Of a stretch of 64,000 nt of DNA, positions 36,088 through 44,215 are shown in pieces. A program made the translations under genes and the position numbers. Numbering within the stretch: position 1 is the first letter of the stretch; each line of letters begins with the position of its first letter. Under the pieces are notes generated by a model, which was not told the origin of the DNA, did no database searches, and saw nothing but the letters and a program-made list of their open reading frames with translations. Origin of the DNA: Bosea vestrisii (GTDB lineage Bacteria > Pseudomonadota > Alphaproteobacteria > Rhizobiales > Beijerinckiaceae); assembly GCF_030144325.1 (NCBI RefSeq), contig NZ_CP126308.1:186001-250000 (forward strand), in the 5' to 3' direction.

Positions 36088-36676
36088 GTAGCAGATTGGG
36101 GTAATTCAATTTAGTAAGCTATAATGCGGAACACTAATGTCTGTATCTTTTGAGAGTGCCAGATAACTACTGTTCTTATGTATCAATTTTTACTGGCCGT
36201 TCTTCTGCAATGCCCCACCGCCCACCGGTAGGGCACCATGGCGCCGACAGCAATGTTGCGTAATCCCCGCTGCCTCCGGCTCATCCAACCTGTGCACTGC
36301 CAATGATCCGATAGCGTCTGTCGACGATAGGCTTCCGGTCGGCGAGCGGTGGGCCATCGGAATACGGAGGTTCCAGATCTCATCGAGGATTTGAGCGACG
36401 TTCGCTCACTTCAGATCTGGGTGCAGAGAACAGGACGCAGATGCTACCAATTGTGGTGGGAGGCCTGCCCCTAAACCCGACACAATACCCCCCGGCCCGC
36501 GGGGGGCTGGGCCGGGGAGGTGTTCGACCTTCGCTGCTCTCGGTCAGCTTGCTTCGTATGTTCCAGAGTTTGTCAGCCGCAGCAACGCACCGACAAGGGC
36601 CTGCATTAGGAGAACAGGCCAGTTGGCTGAACCGCCGGTGACGGGTTGGCAACTTGTCTATATCCCGGCGGAGCCG
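36088..36676. other. Intergenic with a GC-rich hairpin
   Basis: The first 100 bases are AT-rich. At 36490-36517 CCCCGGCCC and GGGCCGGGG form a perfect 9-bp stem around a 10-base loop. It is about 400 bp after the upstream stop and has no T-run, so it is not an obvious terminator. No coding frame was supported. Confidence 0.45.
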
Positions 36677-36901
36677 ATGGCAGAGCGTTCGAGCGACGCG
36701 ATAGTGAAGGCGACAACGAAGAGACTTCCGTCGCTAGCAGAGGAGCTGCACATGGTTTCGATCGTCCCTCGGGTGCCACTCAAGCGCGCCGATGATCTTG
36801 TTGGCCGCATCGAAGCCTTGGTCGCGGACGCGCAAGCGAAAGGCCAGAAAAGCATCGCTTACTTCCTCAACATGGCATTGATAGAGCTCGAATCCAACTG
36901 A
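36677..36901 (+). CDS. Small hypothetical protein (74 aa)
   Basis: It starts MAERSSDAIVKATTKRLPSL after GGCGGAGCCG. The start of the longer frame 18 codons upstream lacks a site. The sequence is helical and soluble (RADDLVGRIEALVADAQAKG, SIAYFLNMALIELES). Its composition fits a real small protein rather than a shadow frame. No domain is recognised. It lies upstream of, and in the same direction as, the caspase-helicase pair, but 360 bp away, so operon membership is doubtful. Confidence 0.45.
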   Translation: MAERSSDAIVKATTKRLPSLAEELHMVSIVPRVPLKRADDLVGRIEALVADAQAKGQKSIAYFLNMALIELESN

Positions 36902-37261
36902 GGCCCGGAGAAAACGATAGCGGCGTTGGCGCCGATGATCGGCCTCGCTTGCCGAAGCGCTGATCCCATACGGCATTGCTGTCAGCTCTAAATTGGACTG
37001 CGCAACATCGGTTGCTCCAACCCCGCCCATCGGCAAGGGCCGGAAAATCGGGCATCAGGCCGACGGAGAGGAAGGGCAACCCTTCGCGCGCTACCACGAC
37101 TCAGAATGAAACAGCTGTGGACGACGCATTGTCGTTGCCCAGAACAACACTCAAAGCTTGTGAGATGCAGGAGATTCGCGTCGTAATATGGCGCCGTTCG
37201 TGGTACGTTCCTTGTTGGGCATGATCCGTTAGGCTGCATCGCAAATCGCTGGAAGGTGGCA
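36902..37261. other. Intergenic, nothing recognised
   Basis: It precedes the caspase-helicase operon and probably contains its promoter. No convincing element could be fixed by eye. Confidence 0.35.
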
Positions 37262-37867
37262 ATGACTGTTTTGGGCGAACTTCTTTTCTATCGGCGGGAT
37301 CAGGTCGACCTCGACGCGATTCTCCGGCACCACGCCGAGCTGCTGCGGCAGCACGTTGATAAACTCTCAGACAAGCTTTTTTCAGAGAAATCGGACGATG
37401 AGATCGCGGAACTCGTTGCGAAAGAGGCGACGATCAAGCCACTGGAAGTAGATTTTGCGGCCGCGAAGCCGAGCGTTGAGGAAACGCAAGTCGAAGTTCA
37501 CGACCGGTACGGTTTCAATCGGGGCCCCACTCGCGTTCCGGGCTTAAAGGCTACCAAAGCAATCCCATTCAAAGGCGATCCTGATCTTTGGCGCCTGCGG
37601 ACAAATCCCTTCAACATGAACCCACCGCGTGGCGATATCCGCGGCGGCAATCTCATTGTCGGGATCACCGTGCCCGCGCAACAAGCGAACGAGGCTGCCA
37701 AATACATTGAGGATACGATCAACCAGATTCCGGAATACCTAGCGCGCCAAGCTGCTCAGATCGAACCGCATAACGCCGGCCTGGCCGGCCAAGCGATGCA
37801 ATGGGTCAAGGCACGTCGTCAACGCCTCGGCTCAGCCGCGGACCTGCTGAAAAAGCTTGGCGGCTGA
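37262..37867 (+). CDS. Partner protein of the caspase-helicase, unknown function
   Basis: This 201-aa soluble protein starts at ATG with GGAAGG five bases upstream; a GTG two codons earlier is less likely. The N-terminal part is a helical hairpin (LDAILRHHAELLRQHVDKLS, IAELVAKEATI). The middle contains a Gly/Arg/Pro-rich segment around FNRGPTRVPGLKATKAIPFK and NPFNMNPPRGDIRGGNLIVG. The C-terminus is helical again and basic. No known family is recognised. It ends eight bases before the ATG of the caspase-helicase and overlaps its alternative TTG start, so the two are surely co-translated. It may be a sensor, substrate or regulator of that protein. Confidence 0.75.
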   Translation: MTVLGELLFYRRDQVDLDAILRHHAELLRQHVDKLSDKLFSEKSDDEIAELVAKEATIKPLEVDFAAAKPSVEETQVEVHDRYGFNRGPTRVPGLKATKAIPFKGDPDLWRLRTNPFNMNPPRGDIRGGNLIVGITVPAQQANEAAKYIEDTINQIPEYLARQAAQIEPHNAGLAGQAMQWVKARRQRLGSAADLLKKLGG

Positions 37868-37874
37868 AAAGCGC

Positions 37875-40800
37875 ATGGCATTCCGCGGGCTTTTTGTCGG
37901 GATTGATCGATACCTTTCAACGGATATCAATGAGTTGAGCTGTGCCCGCCGGGATGCCGTGGCGCTGGAAGCGCTATTCGCGGACACATTGGGCGGAACG
38001 TCGACTCTCCTCGTTGACCAAGATGCCACGCGCGCGCGGCTCCAAACCGAGTTTGAAGCGCTGGAGGGATGTGCTCCTGAGGATACCGTCGTCATCTGCT
38101 TTTCCGGGCACGGCTCGGAAACGCATGAATTGGTGACCCACGATACGCAGATCGACGACCTTGCTGCGACCGCCATACCTCTTGAGCTCATTGAGCAATG
38201 GTTTTCCCGCATCCCGGCACGCCGTTTGGTCTTTTTCCTGGATTGCTGCTTCTCGGGCGGCATAGGGGCTAAGGTACTCAAGGTTGAGGCTCGCCCGCGA
38301 GATCTGCGCTCGGTTGAGATGAAACTCGACCACCTTGCGGGTCAAGGTCGTATTATTTTTACGGCGTCGAACGCTCACGAGCCTGCTTACGAACACAACC
38401 GCTATGGCCATGGCTTTCTGACCTTCTATCTCCTGGAGGCCTTGCGCGGTGTCGAAGATATCGTCGAAGCGGGGAAGTTGCCGATCTACCGTCTGCTCGA
38501 CTACGTAACAGAACGCGTCAAGGCAGCCGCCCAACAGATCGGCCGGCCGCAGAATCCGACATTCCGCGGCAGCATCGACGGCGGCCTCCACTGGCCTGTC
38601 TTCGTGCCAGGCGCGAAGTTCTTCGCTGCCTTCCCCGATAGCATGCCGGCCCCGGTGACGACGGACATTCGCTCACTTGAGAAGGTTGGTTTTCCCTCTG
38701 CCTTGGTCGATGCATGGGCCGGCCCGATCCCGTCGCTTAACGCGCTTCAGGTCGACGCAATCAATGGGTTCGGCGTACTCGACGGCAACCATCTGGTCGT
38801 CTCTGCGCCAACGTCATCCGGCAAGACGCTGGTCGGGGAGCTGGCTGCCCTGAAGCAGGTTCTTGAACGCAAGCGGGCCATCTTCCTCCTTCCGCTAAAG
38901 GCCCTGGTTGCCGACAAGAGACGACATTTTCAAAGCACCTACGCTGCCTTCGGTGTTCGAACGATCGAAGCAACGGGTGAGACAGACGACATCTCGCCAT
39001 TCATCCGTGGCCAGTACGACATCGCGCTGCTGACATATGAGAAATTCGCTGCCGTCGCGTTGAGCTATCCTCACGTGCTCGCCCAGGCAGGCGTGATCGT
39101 CGTCGACGAAGCCCAGATGATCGCTGATGAGAGCCGCGGCGCGAATCTCGAGTTCGTCCTGACCTTGATCCGCATGCAGCGGCGCGCAGATGTTGAGCCG
39201 CAAATCATCGCCCTATCCGCTGTCATCGGTGACACGAATGGCCTCGAACGATGGCTCGGCGCGAAGCTCCTTCGTCGCACCGAGCGGCCAGTACCGCTCG
39301 ACGAGGGACTTCTCCTAGGAGACGGCAGCTACCGTTTTCTGGACTCGGCAGCCGGCCAGGAACGCCGTTCGGATGGTCCCATCATCCGGCGCTTGTTTGG
39401 AAAGGGTTCCAGTCAGGATCTCATCATCCCTCTGGTCCAAAAGCTGGTCGGCGAGGGACAGCAGGTTATCGTCTTTCGCGAGCAGAAAGGCGAAACCCGG
39501 GGGTGCGCGCGTTATCTCGCAGACGCGTTGGGCTTACCGCCTGCATCTGAAGCTCTTGAACAGCTCCCGGCCGGCGATCCTTCTCAAGCCAGCCAAGATC
39601 TGCGAACGACGCTCGCCCAAGGGGTCGCATTCCACAACGCTGATCTGGAGCCTGAGGAGCGCCGGATCGTCGAGGAGGCGTTCCGGGATCCTGCTGCGAA
39701 GCTGCGCGTCATCGCGGCGACGACAACCCTGGCCATGGGGGTGAATACGCCGGCATCATCGGTGATCATCGCCGGGCTGCAACATCCCGGCGACAAGCCA
39801 TACTCCATCGCAGAATATAAGAACCTGGTCGGCCGAGCGGGCCGGCTGGGCTACGCCGAAAAAGGGACCGCCTATCTCATCGCGATGGAGCCGCGCACAG
39901 AGTTCAATTTTTGGTCGCGCTATGTCACGGGCACTCCTGAGGACCTCGTCTCCCGCTTCCTCAGCTCCGGAACCGATCCCCGCTCCTTGATTGTTCGGGT
40001 CCTTGCTGCTGCCCGACGCGCAACCGGCGATGGTGTCACAGCGGACGAGATCATTGATTTCCTGGAAGCGAGCTTCGGTGCGTTTCAGGCAGCGGCTCAG
40101 CGGGAAAGCTGGCGCTGGAGCCGGACCGATCTTCTGGCTGCGCTGGGCGACCTGCAAAGCCATGGACTCATCGAAACCGACCAGCACGAGGCCTATCATC
40201 TGCTGCCGCTCGGCCGCTTGGCAGGCGAATCTGCAACAGAAGTGGGCTCGATAATTCGGCTGGTAGAAAGTCTTTCAGGAATCGCCCCTGACGACGTGAC
40301 CGACCCCGCTCTCATCAGCGCTGCCCAGTCCACGCTTGAGCTCGATCAGCTTCACTTCCCGATCACCAAGAAGAGTACTCAAAAGGAGCCCGCTCTCTGG
40401 GCCCAGGAACTCCGCAACCAAGGCGTAGCCCATCGCATTTTAAACGCGTTCCAACGGTTTGCCGTGGATAGCCACCAACCCACGCTTCGGGCCAAGAAAG
40501 CTGTGGCTTGCCTGCTGTATGTTTCCGGCCAGGCGATGCAGGAAATCGAGCAAATCCTCACGCAATTTGGCGGCGCTTTTGGCGGTGCCGCCGGCCCTGT
40601 GCGTGCCGTTGCCGCGCGAACCAGTGATGTATTACCGACAGCCGCTAAGGTCGCTGAAATCCTTCATCCGTCGCTGAAACTCAGCGATCGCGTGTCGCGC
40701 CTGACGGTGCGTTTGACCTATGGGATCCCGGCTCCCGCCGTTGATTTGGCACGCGAGGCCGGCAATGAGCTCCTGCGAGGCGACTACTGCCGCCTCGCAC

Positions 40801-40979
40801 ATAGCGGCCTCTGTGAACCGGTTGCTATCGACAATGCCGACGAAGCGACGATTTTGGCCTGCGTTGACGGCAATAAGCGCAAATTGGAAGTTATCCGGCG
40901 CGCGTCCAGACAAACGACTGAACGGCGATCCAAGGCGGCGAAACCCGCAACGCCAATCCTTCAGGCATACGTTGGATGA
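37875..40979 (+). CDS. Caspase (peptidase C14)-Ski2-like helicase fusion
   Basis: This 1034-aa protein starts at ATG; a TTG six codons upstream is possible. Residues 1-235 are a caspase-fold protease with catalytic His79 in CFSGHGSETH and Cys125 in FFLDCCFSGG. Residues about 265-700 are a superfamily 2 helicase: Walker A APTSSGKT (311-318), DEAQ box (411-414), LSAVIG motif III, motif V TLAMGVNTPA (about 618-627) and motif VI NLVGRAGRLGY (650-660), of the Ski2/Hel308/Brr2 type. A winged-helix-like and helical C-terminus follows. Fusing a death protease to a nucleic-acid helicase suggests that sensing of foreign nucleic acid triggers proteolysis. That mechanism is inference; the domains are clear. 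Confidence 0.9.
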   Translation: MAFRGLFVGIDRYLSTDINELSCARRDAVALEALFADTLGGTSTLLVDQDATRARLQTEFEALEGCAPEDTVVICFSGHGSETHELVTHDTQIDDLAATAIPLELIEQWFSRIPARRLVFFLDCCFSGGIGAKVLKVEARPRDLRSVEMKLDHLAGQGRIIFTASNAHEPAYEHNRYGHGFLTFYLLEALRGVEDIVEAGKLPIYRLLDYVTERVKAAAQQIGRPQNPTFRGSIDGGLHWPVFVPGAKFFAAFPDSMPAPVTTDIRSLEKVGFPSALVDAWAGPIPSLNALQVDAINGFGVLDGNHLVVSAPTSSGKTLVGELAALKQVLERKRAIFLLPLKALVADKRRHFQSTYAAFGVRTIEATGETDDISPFIRGQYDIALLTYEKFAAVALSYPHVLAQAGVIVVDEAQMIADESRGANLEFVLTLIRMQRRADVEPQIIALSAVIGDTNGLERWLGAKLLRRTERPVPLDEGLLLGDGSYRFLDSAAGQERRSDGPIIRRLFGKGSSQDLIIPLVQKLVGEGQQVIVFREQKGETRGCARYLADALGLPPASEALEQLPAGDPSQASQDLRTTLAQGVAFHNADLEPEERRIVEEAFRDPAAKLRVIAATTTLAMGVNTPASSVIIAGLQHPGDKPYSIAEYKNLVGRAGRLGYAEKGTAYLIAMEPRTEFNFWSRYVTGTPEDLVSRFLSSGTDPRSLIVRVLAAARRATGDGVTADEIIDFLEASFGAFQAAAQRESWRWSRTDLLAALGDLQSHGLIETDQHEAYHLLPLGRLAGESATEVGSIIRLVESLSGIAPDDVTDPALISAAQSTLELDQLHFPITKKSTQKEPALWAQELRNQGVAHRILNAFQRFAVDSHQPTLRAKKAVACLLYVSGQAMQEIEQILTQFGGAFGGAAGPVRAVAARTSDVLPTAAKVAEILHPSLKLSDRVSRLTVRLTYGIPAPAVDLAREAGNELLRGDYCRLAHSGLCEPVAIDNADEATILACVDGNKRKLEVIRRASRQTTERRSKAAKPATPILQAYVG

Positions 40980-41149
40980 ATTCCCTTCGCCTCAGGCATG
41001 GCCCCGAAGTCACCTCGGCAGTTCAGCGCCGACCGTCTCCAGGGCGATCCCCTGAGTGCGTGCAAATTTCATGGTTTGTTCTTGCACGTCCGCGTGTGAC
41101 GACGGTACGTTGTGATGCATACTCAAACGCATCAACAAGGAAAAATGCC

Positions 41150-41350
41150 ATGACCGATGACGAGCCGTCCGAAGTTGTTCAGTCGAACCACAGCCTTAGC
41201 TCGAGTATCATTGAAAGGGGGCTGAGCTCGGCAAACTTGCAGGCGGCTTTAACCGCTCCCACCGCGCCGGCTCCGGCGCCAGCCGCTTCGGAACCTACAG
41301 CGCCGGCACCCGCACCTGCTGCATCCTCCCCAGGATCTGACAAGGCGTGA
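41150..41350 (+). CDS. Small protein with Pro/Ala repeat tail
   Basis: This 66-aa protein begins MTDDEPSEVVQSNHSLSSSI after AAGGAAAAATGCC. The second half is low complexity with a tandem repeat of the unit TAPAPAPAAS separated by EP. GTGA overlap couples it to the next gene, which encodes a membrane protein. No domain is recognised. The tail looks like a disordered linker. It is first in the group leading to the TIR-like, caspase and TIR genes, although a 227-bp gap separates the two parts. Confidence 0.6.
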   Translation: MTDDEPSEVVQSNHSLSSSIIERGLSSANLQAALTAPTAPAPAPAASEPTAPAPAPAASSPGSDKA

Positions 41351-41823
41351 GTGCCGAGACGGATCTTGCCTCCGCGATTGGGCAATGCCTTTCCGCAGCG
41401 GCTGGTATCTTCGGCTTGGGGTTCATCGGCTGGCAGATATCCGTCGCCCGGCGAACCACCGACCTCCAGGCGCTGCAGACATTTCTACGGGACGCCAAGG
41501 AACACGAAGGCGCACTCCTCCGCGCGAAAGGTCAGAATGAGCTCGAGCGCGAACAAGCCTTCATTGAATTCTTGAACTTTATGGAGGCTTATGCAGCGGC
41601 CCTGAACGGGAAATTATTCCCGAAAACCAGCCGGGGTATTGTGGTCGATAAAATAGTCGATGCGCTGACTCTCATCGCCGGCTTGCCTGAATGGCACGAC
41701 AAGCTCGAAGCTTCGATCACGAGTCACACGACTTTTTCGGCGCTGCGGCGTTTTATGCAGAAGCACAAAAAAGCTCTTGCTGACGCACGAGCTGTTCGCG
41801 GCGAACTCACACGCCCAAATTGA
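41347..41823 (+). CDS. Small membrane-anchored hypothetical protein
   Basis: This 158-aa protein starts at GTG in a GTGA overlap. An N-terminal transmembrane helix (IGQCLSAAAGIFGLGFIGWQ) is followed by a cytoplasmic helical domain (LQALQTFLRDAKEHEGALLR and FIEFLNFMEAYAAALNGKLF). This layout resembles the small DUF4760-like membrane proteins, but I cannot assign the family with confidence. Coupling to the Pro/Ala-rich protein suggests that the two work as a unit near the TIR and caspase genes. Confidence 0.6.
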   Translation: MSAETDLASAIGQCLSAAAGIFGLGFIGWQISVARRTTDLQALQTFLRDAKEHEGALLRAKGQNELEREQAFIEFLNFMEAYAAALNGKLFPKTSRGIVVDKIVDALTLIAGLPEWHDKLEASITSHTTFSALRRFMQKHKKALADARAVRGELTRPN

Positions 41824-42050
41824 GCTTTTGTCCCCACGCACCGGCTATCAAGGCATTGTAGACCGGCCACTGCGCGCGTCGTGTTATCCGTACCTCGTGG
41901 CAGGCGCGGGTGCCAAATCAATGCTTTTCCGGAATATTGGTAGACAACGCACGCCCATAGCGTGCAAAACGGAAAATCATGCGTTAGAGTGGAGCATTAG
42001 AATTACTCGCTAATCCACAGCAATAACGAGGTCCGGGGGGCCGCTATAAA

Positions 42051-42440
42051 ATGGCGAAGAAACGCGTCTTCATTAGCTTCGACTATGATCACGACGAAAC
42101 ACTAAAGACATTTCTGATCGGCCAAGCCAAGCTGCCTGACAGCCCTTTTGAACTGGCTGACTGGTCAATCAAAGAGCATATGACTGGAAACTGGAAGGAA
42201 AAAGCTAGAGCCAGAATTCGAAGCGTCGATGTCGTTATCGTATTGTGCGGACTCAATACAAATACCGCCGCCGGAGTGAGCGCTGAGCTCGCCATCGCCC
42301 GAGATGAGGCGATACCCTACTTCCTGCTGTCAGGATACAAGGACCGGACCAATATTAAACCTACTGCCGCCCTTACCACCGACAAGATGTACAAGTGGAC
42401 ATGGGATAATTTGAAAATCCTCATCGATGGGGGCAGATAA
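42051..42440 (+). CDS. TIR-like (ThsB/DUF1863-type) protein
   Basis: This 129-aa single-domain protein begins KKRVFISFDYDHDETLKTFL, with LADWSIKE, EKARARIRSVDVVIVLCGLN and GVSAELAIARDEAIP following. It is the flavodoxin-like TIR variant seen in Thoeris ThsB proteins (PF08937). E79 in SAELAIA occupies the usual catalytic Glu position. ThsB-type proteins make a cyclic-ADP-ribose-like signal from NAD on phage sensing. No ThsA (SIR2-SLOG) gene is present. Instead the stop overlaps the start of a caspase gene (TAATG), so a caspase may be the effector it activates. That pairing is inferred from coupling. Confidence 0.82.
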   Translation: MAKKRVFISFDYDHDETLKTFLIGQAKLPDSPFELADWSIKEHMTGNWKEKARARIRSVDVVIVLCGLNTNTAAGVSAELAIARDEAIPYFLLSGYKDRTNIKPTAALTTDKMYKWTWDNLKILIDGGR

Positions 42441-43213
42441 TGAAGCGCGCGCTGGTCATCGGCATTGACGACTATTCAGTGAAGCCGCTCGGTGGTTGTG
42501 TCAACGACGCGATCTCTCTTGCGAACACTCTTGAGCGTAACGGAGATGGCTCTCCGAATTTCGGCGTACGAGTCCTCACGAGCAACACCGGACCAATATC
42601 TACGCCTGTGATGTACGATGCCATCGTCGAGCTTTTCAAGGCGGATGCAGACATTGCGCTGCTATTCTTCGCCGGGCACGGCATCATCAATACCGAGACC
42701 AACTCTGGCTATCTTGTGAGCCAGGACGGCACCCGGCCAACGTGGGGAATTTCGCTATCCGACGTCTTAAGCCTGGCCAACGAAGCTTATCCCCGGATCA
42801 AATCAACCGTCATTGTACTGGATAGCTGCCAGTCCGGCTACGCGGGTGAACTCCAGGGCCTTTCGGGCTCCCATTCAGCTCTCATTGGCAATGGCGTCAC
42901 GATACTAACAGCCTGCCACCGGGACGGCGTAGCAGGTGAATCGGGAGGCCATGGCCTCTTCACGGGCCTTCTTTTGGACGGCTTGAGCGGCAGCGCCGCG
43001 GATGTGTGCGGTCGCATCACGCCAGCCGGTCTGTATTCGCTCATCGATCAGACGCTTGGTGAGTGGGAGCAGCGGCCCGTTTATAAGGCTAACGTCCAGA
43101 CCTTCGTGGTACTTCGTAGCGTTGCGCCGAAGATACCTCTCGAAGTGCTCCGAAGGCTTCCTGAGTATTTCCCGGATCCGGCGTTCGAGTTCAAACTCGA
43201 CCCCTCTTTTTGA
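42440..43213 (+). CDS. Caspase-family protease, interrupted at C-terminus
   Basis: The uninterrupted part is 257 aa, essentially one caspase domain: RALVIGIDDYSVKPLGGCVN, catalytic His80 in LLFFAGHGI and Cys130 in IVLDSCQSG. The stop is formed at CCCTCTTTTTGAG. Removing one T from the five-T run would continue the frame for another 73 codons. The core with both catalytic residues lies before the shift, so the shortened enzyme may still fold. TAATG overlap couples it to the TIR-like gene, and a TIR gene follows. It is probably a signal-activated death protease. Confidence 0.85.
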   Translation: MKRALVIGIDDYSVKPLGGCVNDAISLANTLERNGDGSPNFGVRVLTSNTGPISTPVMYDAIVELFKADADIALLFFAGHGIINTETNSGYLVSQDGTRPTWGISLSDVLSLANEAYPRIKSTVIVLDSCQSGYAGELQGLSGSHSALIGNGVTILTACHRDGVAGESGGHGLFTGLLLDGLSGSAADVCGRITPAGLYSLIDQTLGEWEQRPVYKANVQTFVVLRSVAPKIPLEVLRRLPEYFPDPAFEFKLDPSF

Positions 43214-43433
43214 GCCCGATCGCAAAGCTCTGTCGGAGGAACAGCAGAGTACTTTCCCCAATAACGAGGATAACCAGCGCACGTTCAAGGAACTTCAGAT
43301 GTGCAACAGGCATGGATTGGTCGCGCCAGTCGATGCGGAGCACATGTTCTACGCGGCGCTCGAAGAGAAGGGGTGTCGGCTGACTGCCCTCGGTGCACAT
43401 TACAGAAATTTGGCGATCCTGAAGAGAATTTAG
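43207..43433 (+). other. Out-of-frame C-terminal extension of the caspase gene
   Basis: After the T5 run the +1 frame reads FEPDRKALSEEQQSTFPNNE, then FKELQMCNRHGLVAPVDAEH and YAALEEKGCRLTALGAHYRN, ending KRI-stop. It joins smoothly to PEYFPDPAFEFKLDPS upstream if one T is dropped, giving about 330 aa in all. The conserved coding style on both sides supports one original gene. It may be an indel, a sequencing error or slippage on the run. Confidence 0.65.
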
Positions 43434-43450
43434 TTAATAGGGAGAATAAT

Positions 43451-43927
43451 ATGCCGAGGGTTTTTGTCTCGCATAAGAAAGAAGATAGCCAGATTGCATC
43501 CGGAATCGCTGCCTATTTGAAGGCAGGCGGCCTGAATGTTTACATTGACACCATCGACACTCAGTTATCGGGAAGCGGCCCAGATCTGGCTGACTACATC
43601 CGAGCACAGCTTGAGAAATGCACGCAGCTCCTTGCTGTCATCAGCCCTGAAACCCAGGCTTCCTGGTGGGTGCCATGGGAGATCGGCGTAGCGACCGAGA
43701 AAGAGCGGTTTCTGGCATCTTTTGTCGCAAACCAGGCCAAGGTGCCCGAGTACCTTGAGAAGTGGCCGTATCTCAGGAACAGCGCGGATCTTGACGTCTA
43801 CATTCGAGAATCGAAGCGCGCGCAAACTTTGGTGGAAGAGCGCGTCCGCGGGGGCTATCGCACAACGGCTCAAGCAACGGGCTTCCGGTCGTTTCATACG
43901 AGTTTGAAGTCCGCTCTACGCCAATAG
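43451..43927 (+). CDS. TIR-domain protein
   Basis: This 158-aa protein starts after GGGAGAATAAT. The TIR_2-type domain fills it: PRVFVSHKKEDSQIASGIAA, LNVYIDTIDTQLSGSG, CTQLLAVISPET and SWWVPWEIGVATEKE. E77 in PWEIG is in the place of the catalytic Glu of bacterial TIR NADases. No second domain follows beyond a helical tail. It lies 17 bp downstream of the caspase extension, so the order is TIR-like, caspase, TIR. NAD cleavage as toxin or as signal is expected from the family. Confidence 0.85.
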   Translation: MPRVFVSHKKEDSQIASGIAAYLKAGGLNVYIDTIDTQLSGSGPDLADYIRAQLEKCTQLLAVISPETQASWWVPWEIGVATEKERFLASFVANQAKVPEYLEKWPYLRNSADLDVYIRESKRAQTLVEERVRGGYRTTAQATGFRSFHTSLKSALRQ

Positions 43928-44215
43928 AGCTGCCGGGAAGGGCGCGCCTTCACGGGCCGGGCAAGCAAGCGAGCTAGCTTTACACGGGCGTGGGGTGAAC
44001 GGCCTCGGGTTGTTCGGAAGGCCGTTTGGTTCGAGTCATGCCGCCATGGCTGGCTCATCCAGCATGGCGTAGTAGCCCCCACGCGCTTCTGAACTGAACC
44101 TTCCGTTCTGCACTTTATCCTTGTAGCGCACCTAACTCTACGTAATGTTAGGCGTTGGAAATGGGGGCGGACTCCTTATTTGGAGCTTTTGGCTGCCTAG
44201 CCTTGAGGGCCGACA

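Noticed and set aside
36490..36517. Rho-independent terminator of the 1237-aa gene
   Set aside because: The stem is strong but lies about 400 bp after the stop codon and is not followed by a T-run.
42051..43927. A standard Thoeris system
   Set aside because: A ThsB-like protein is present, but no ThsA with SIR2 or SLOG domains is found nearby, so the classical system is not supported.
43950..44060. Possible tRNA (GGTTCGAGTC motif)
   Set aside because: The T-arm-like motif has no matching acceptor stem, D-arm or anticodon arm around it.
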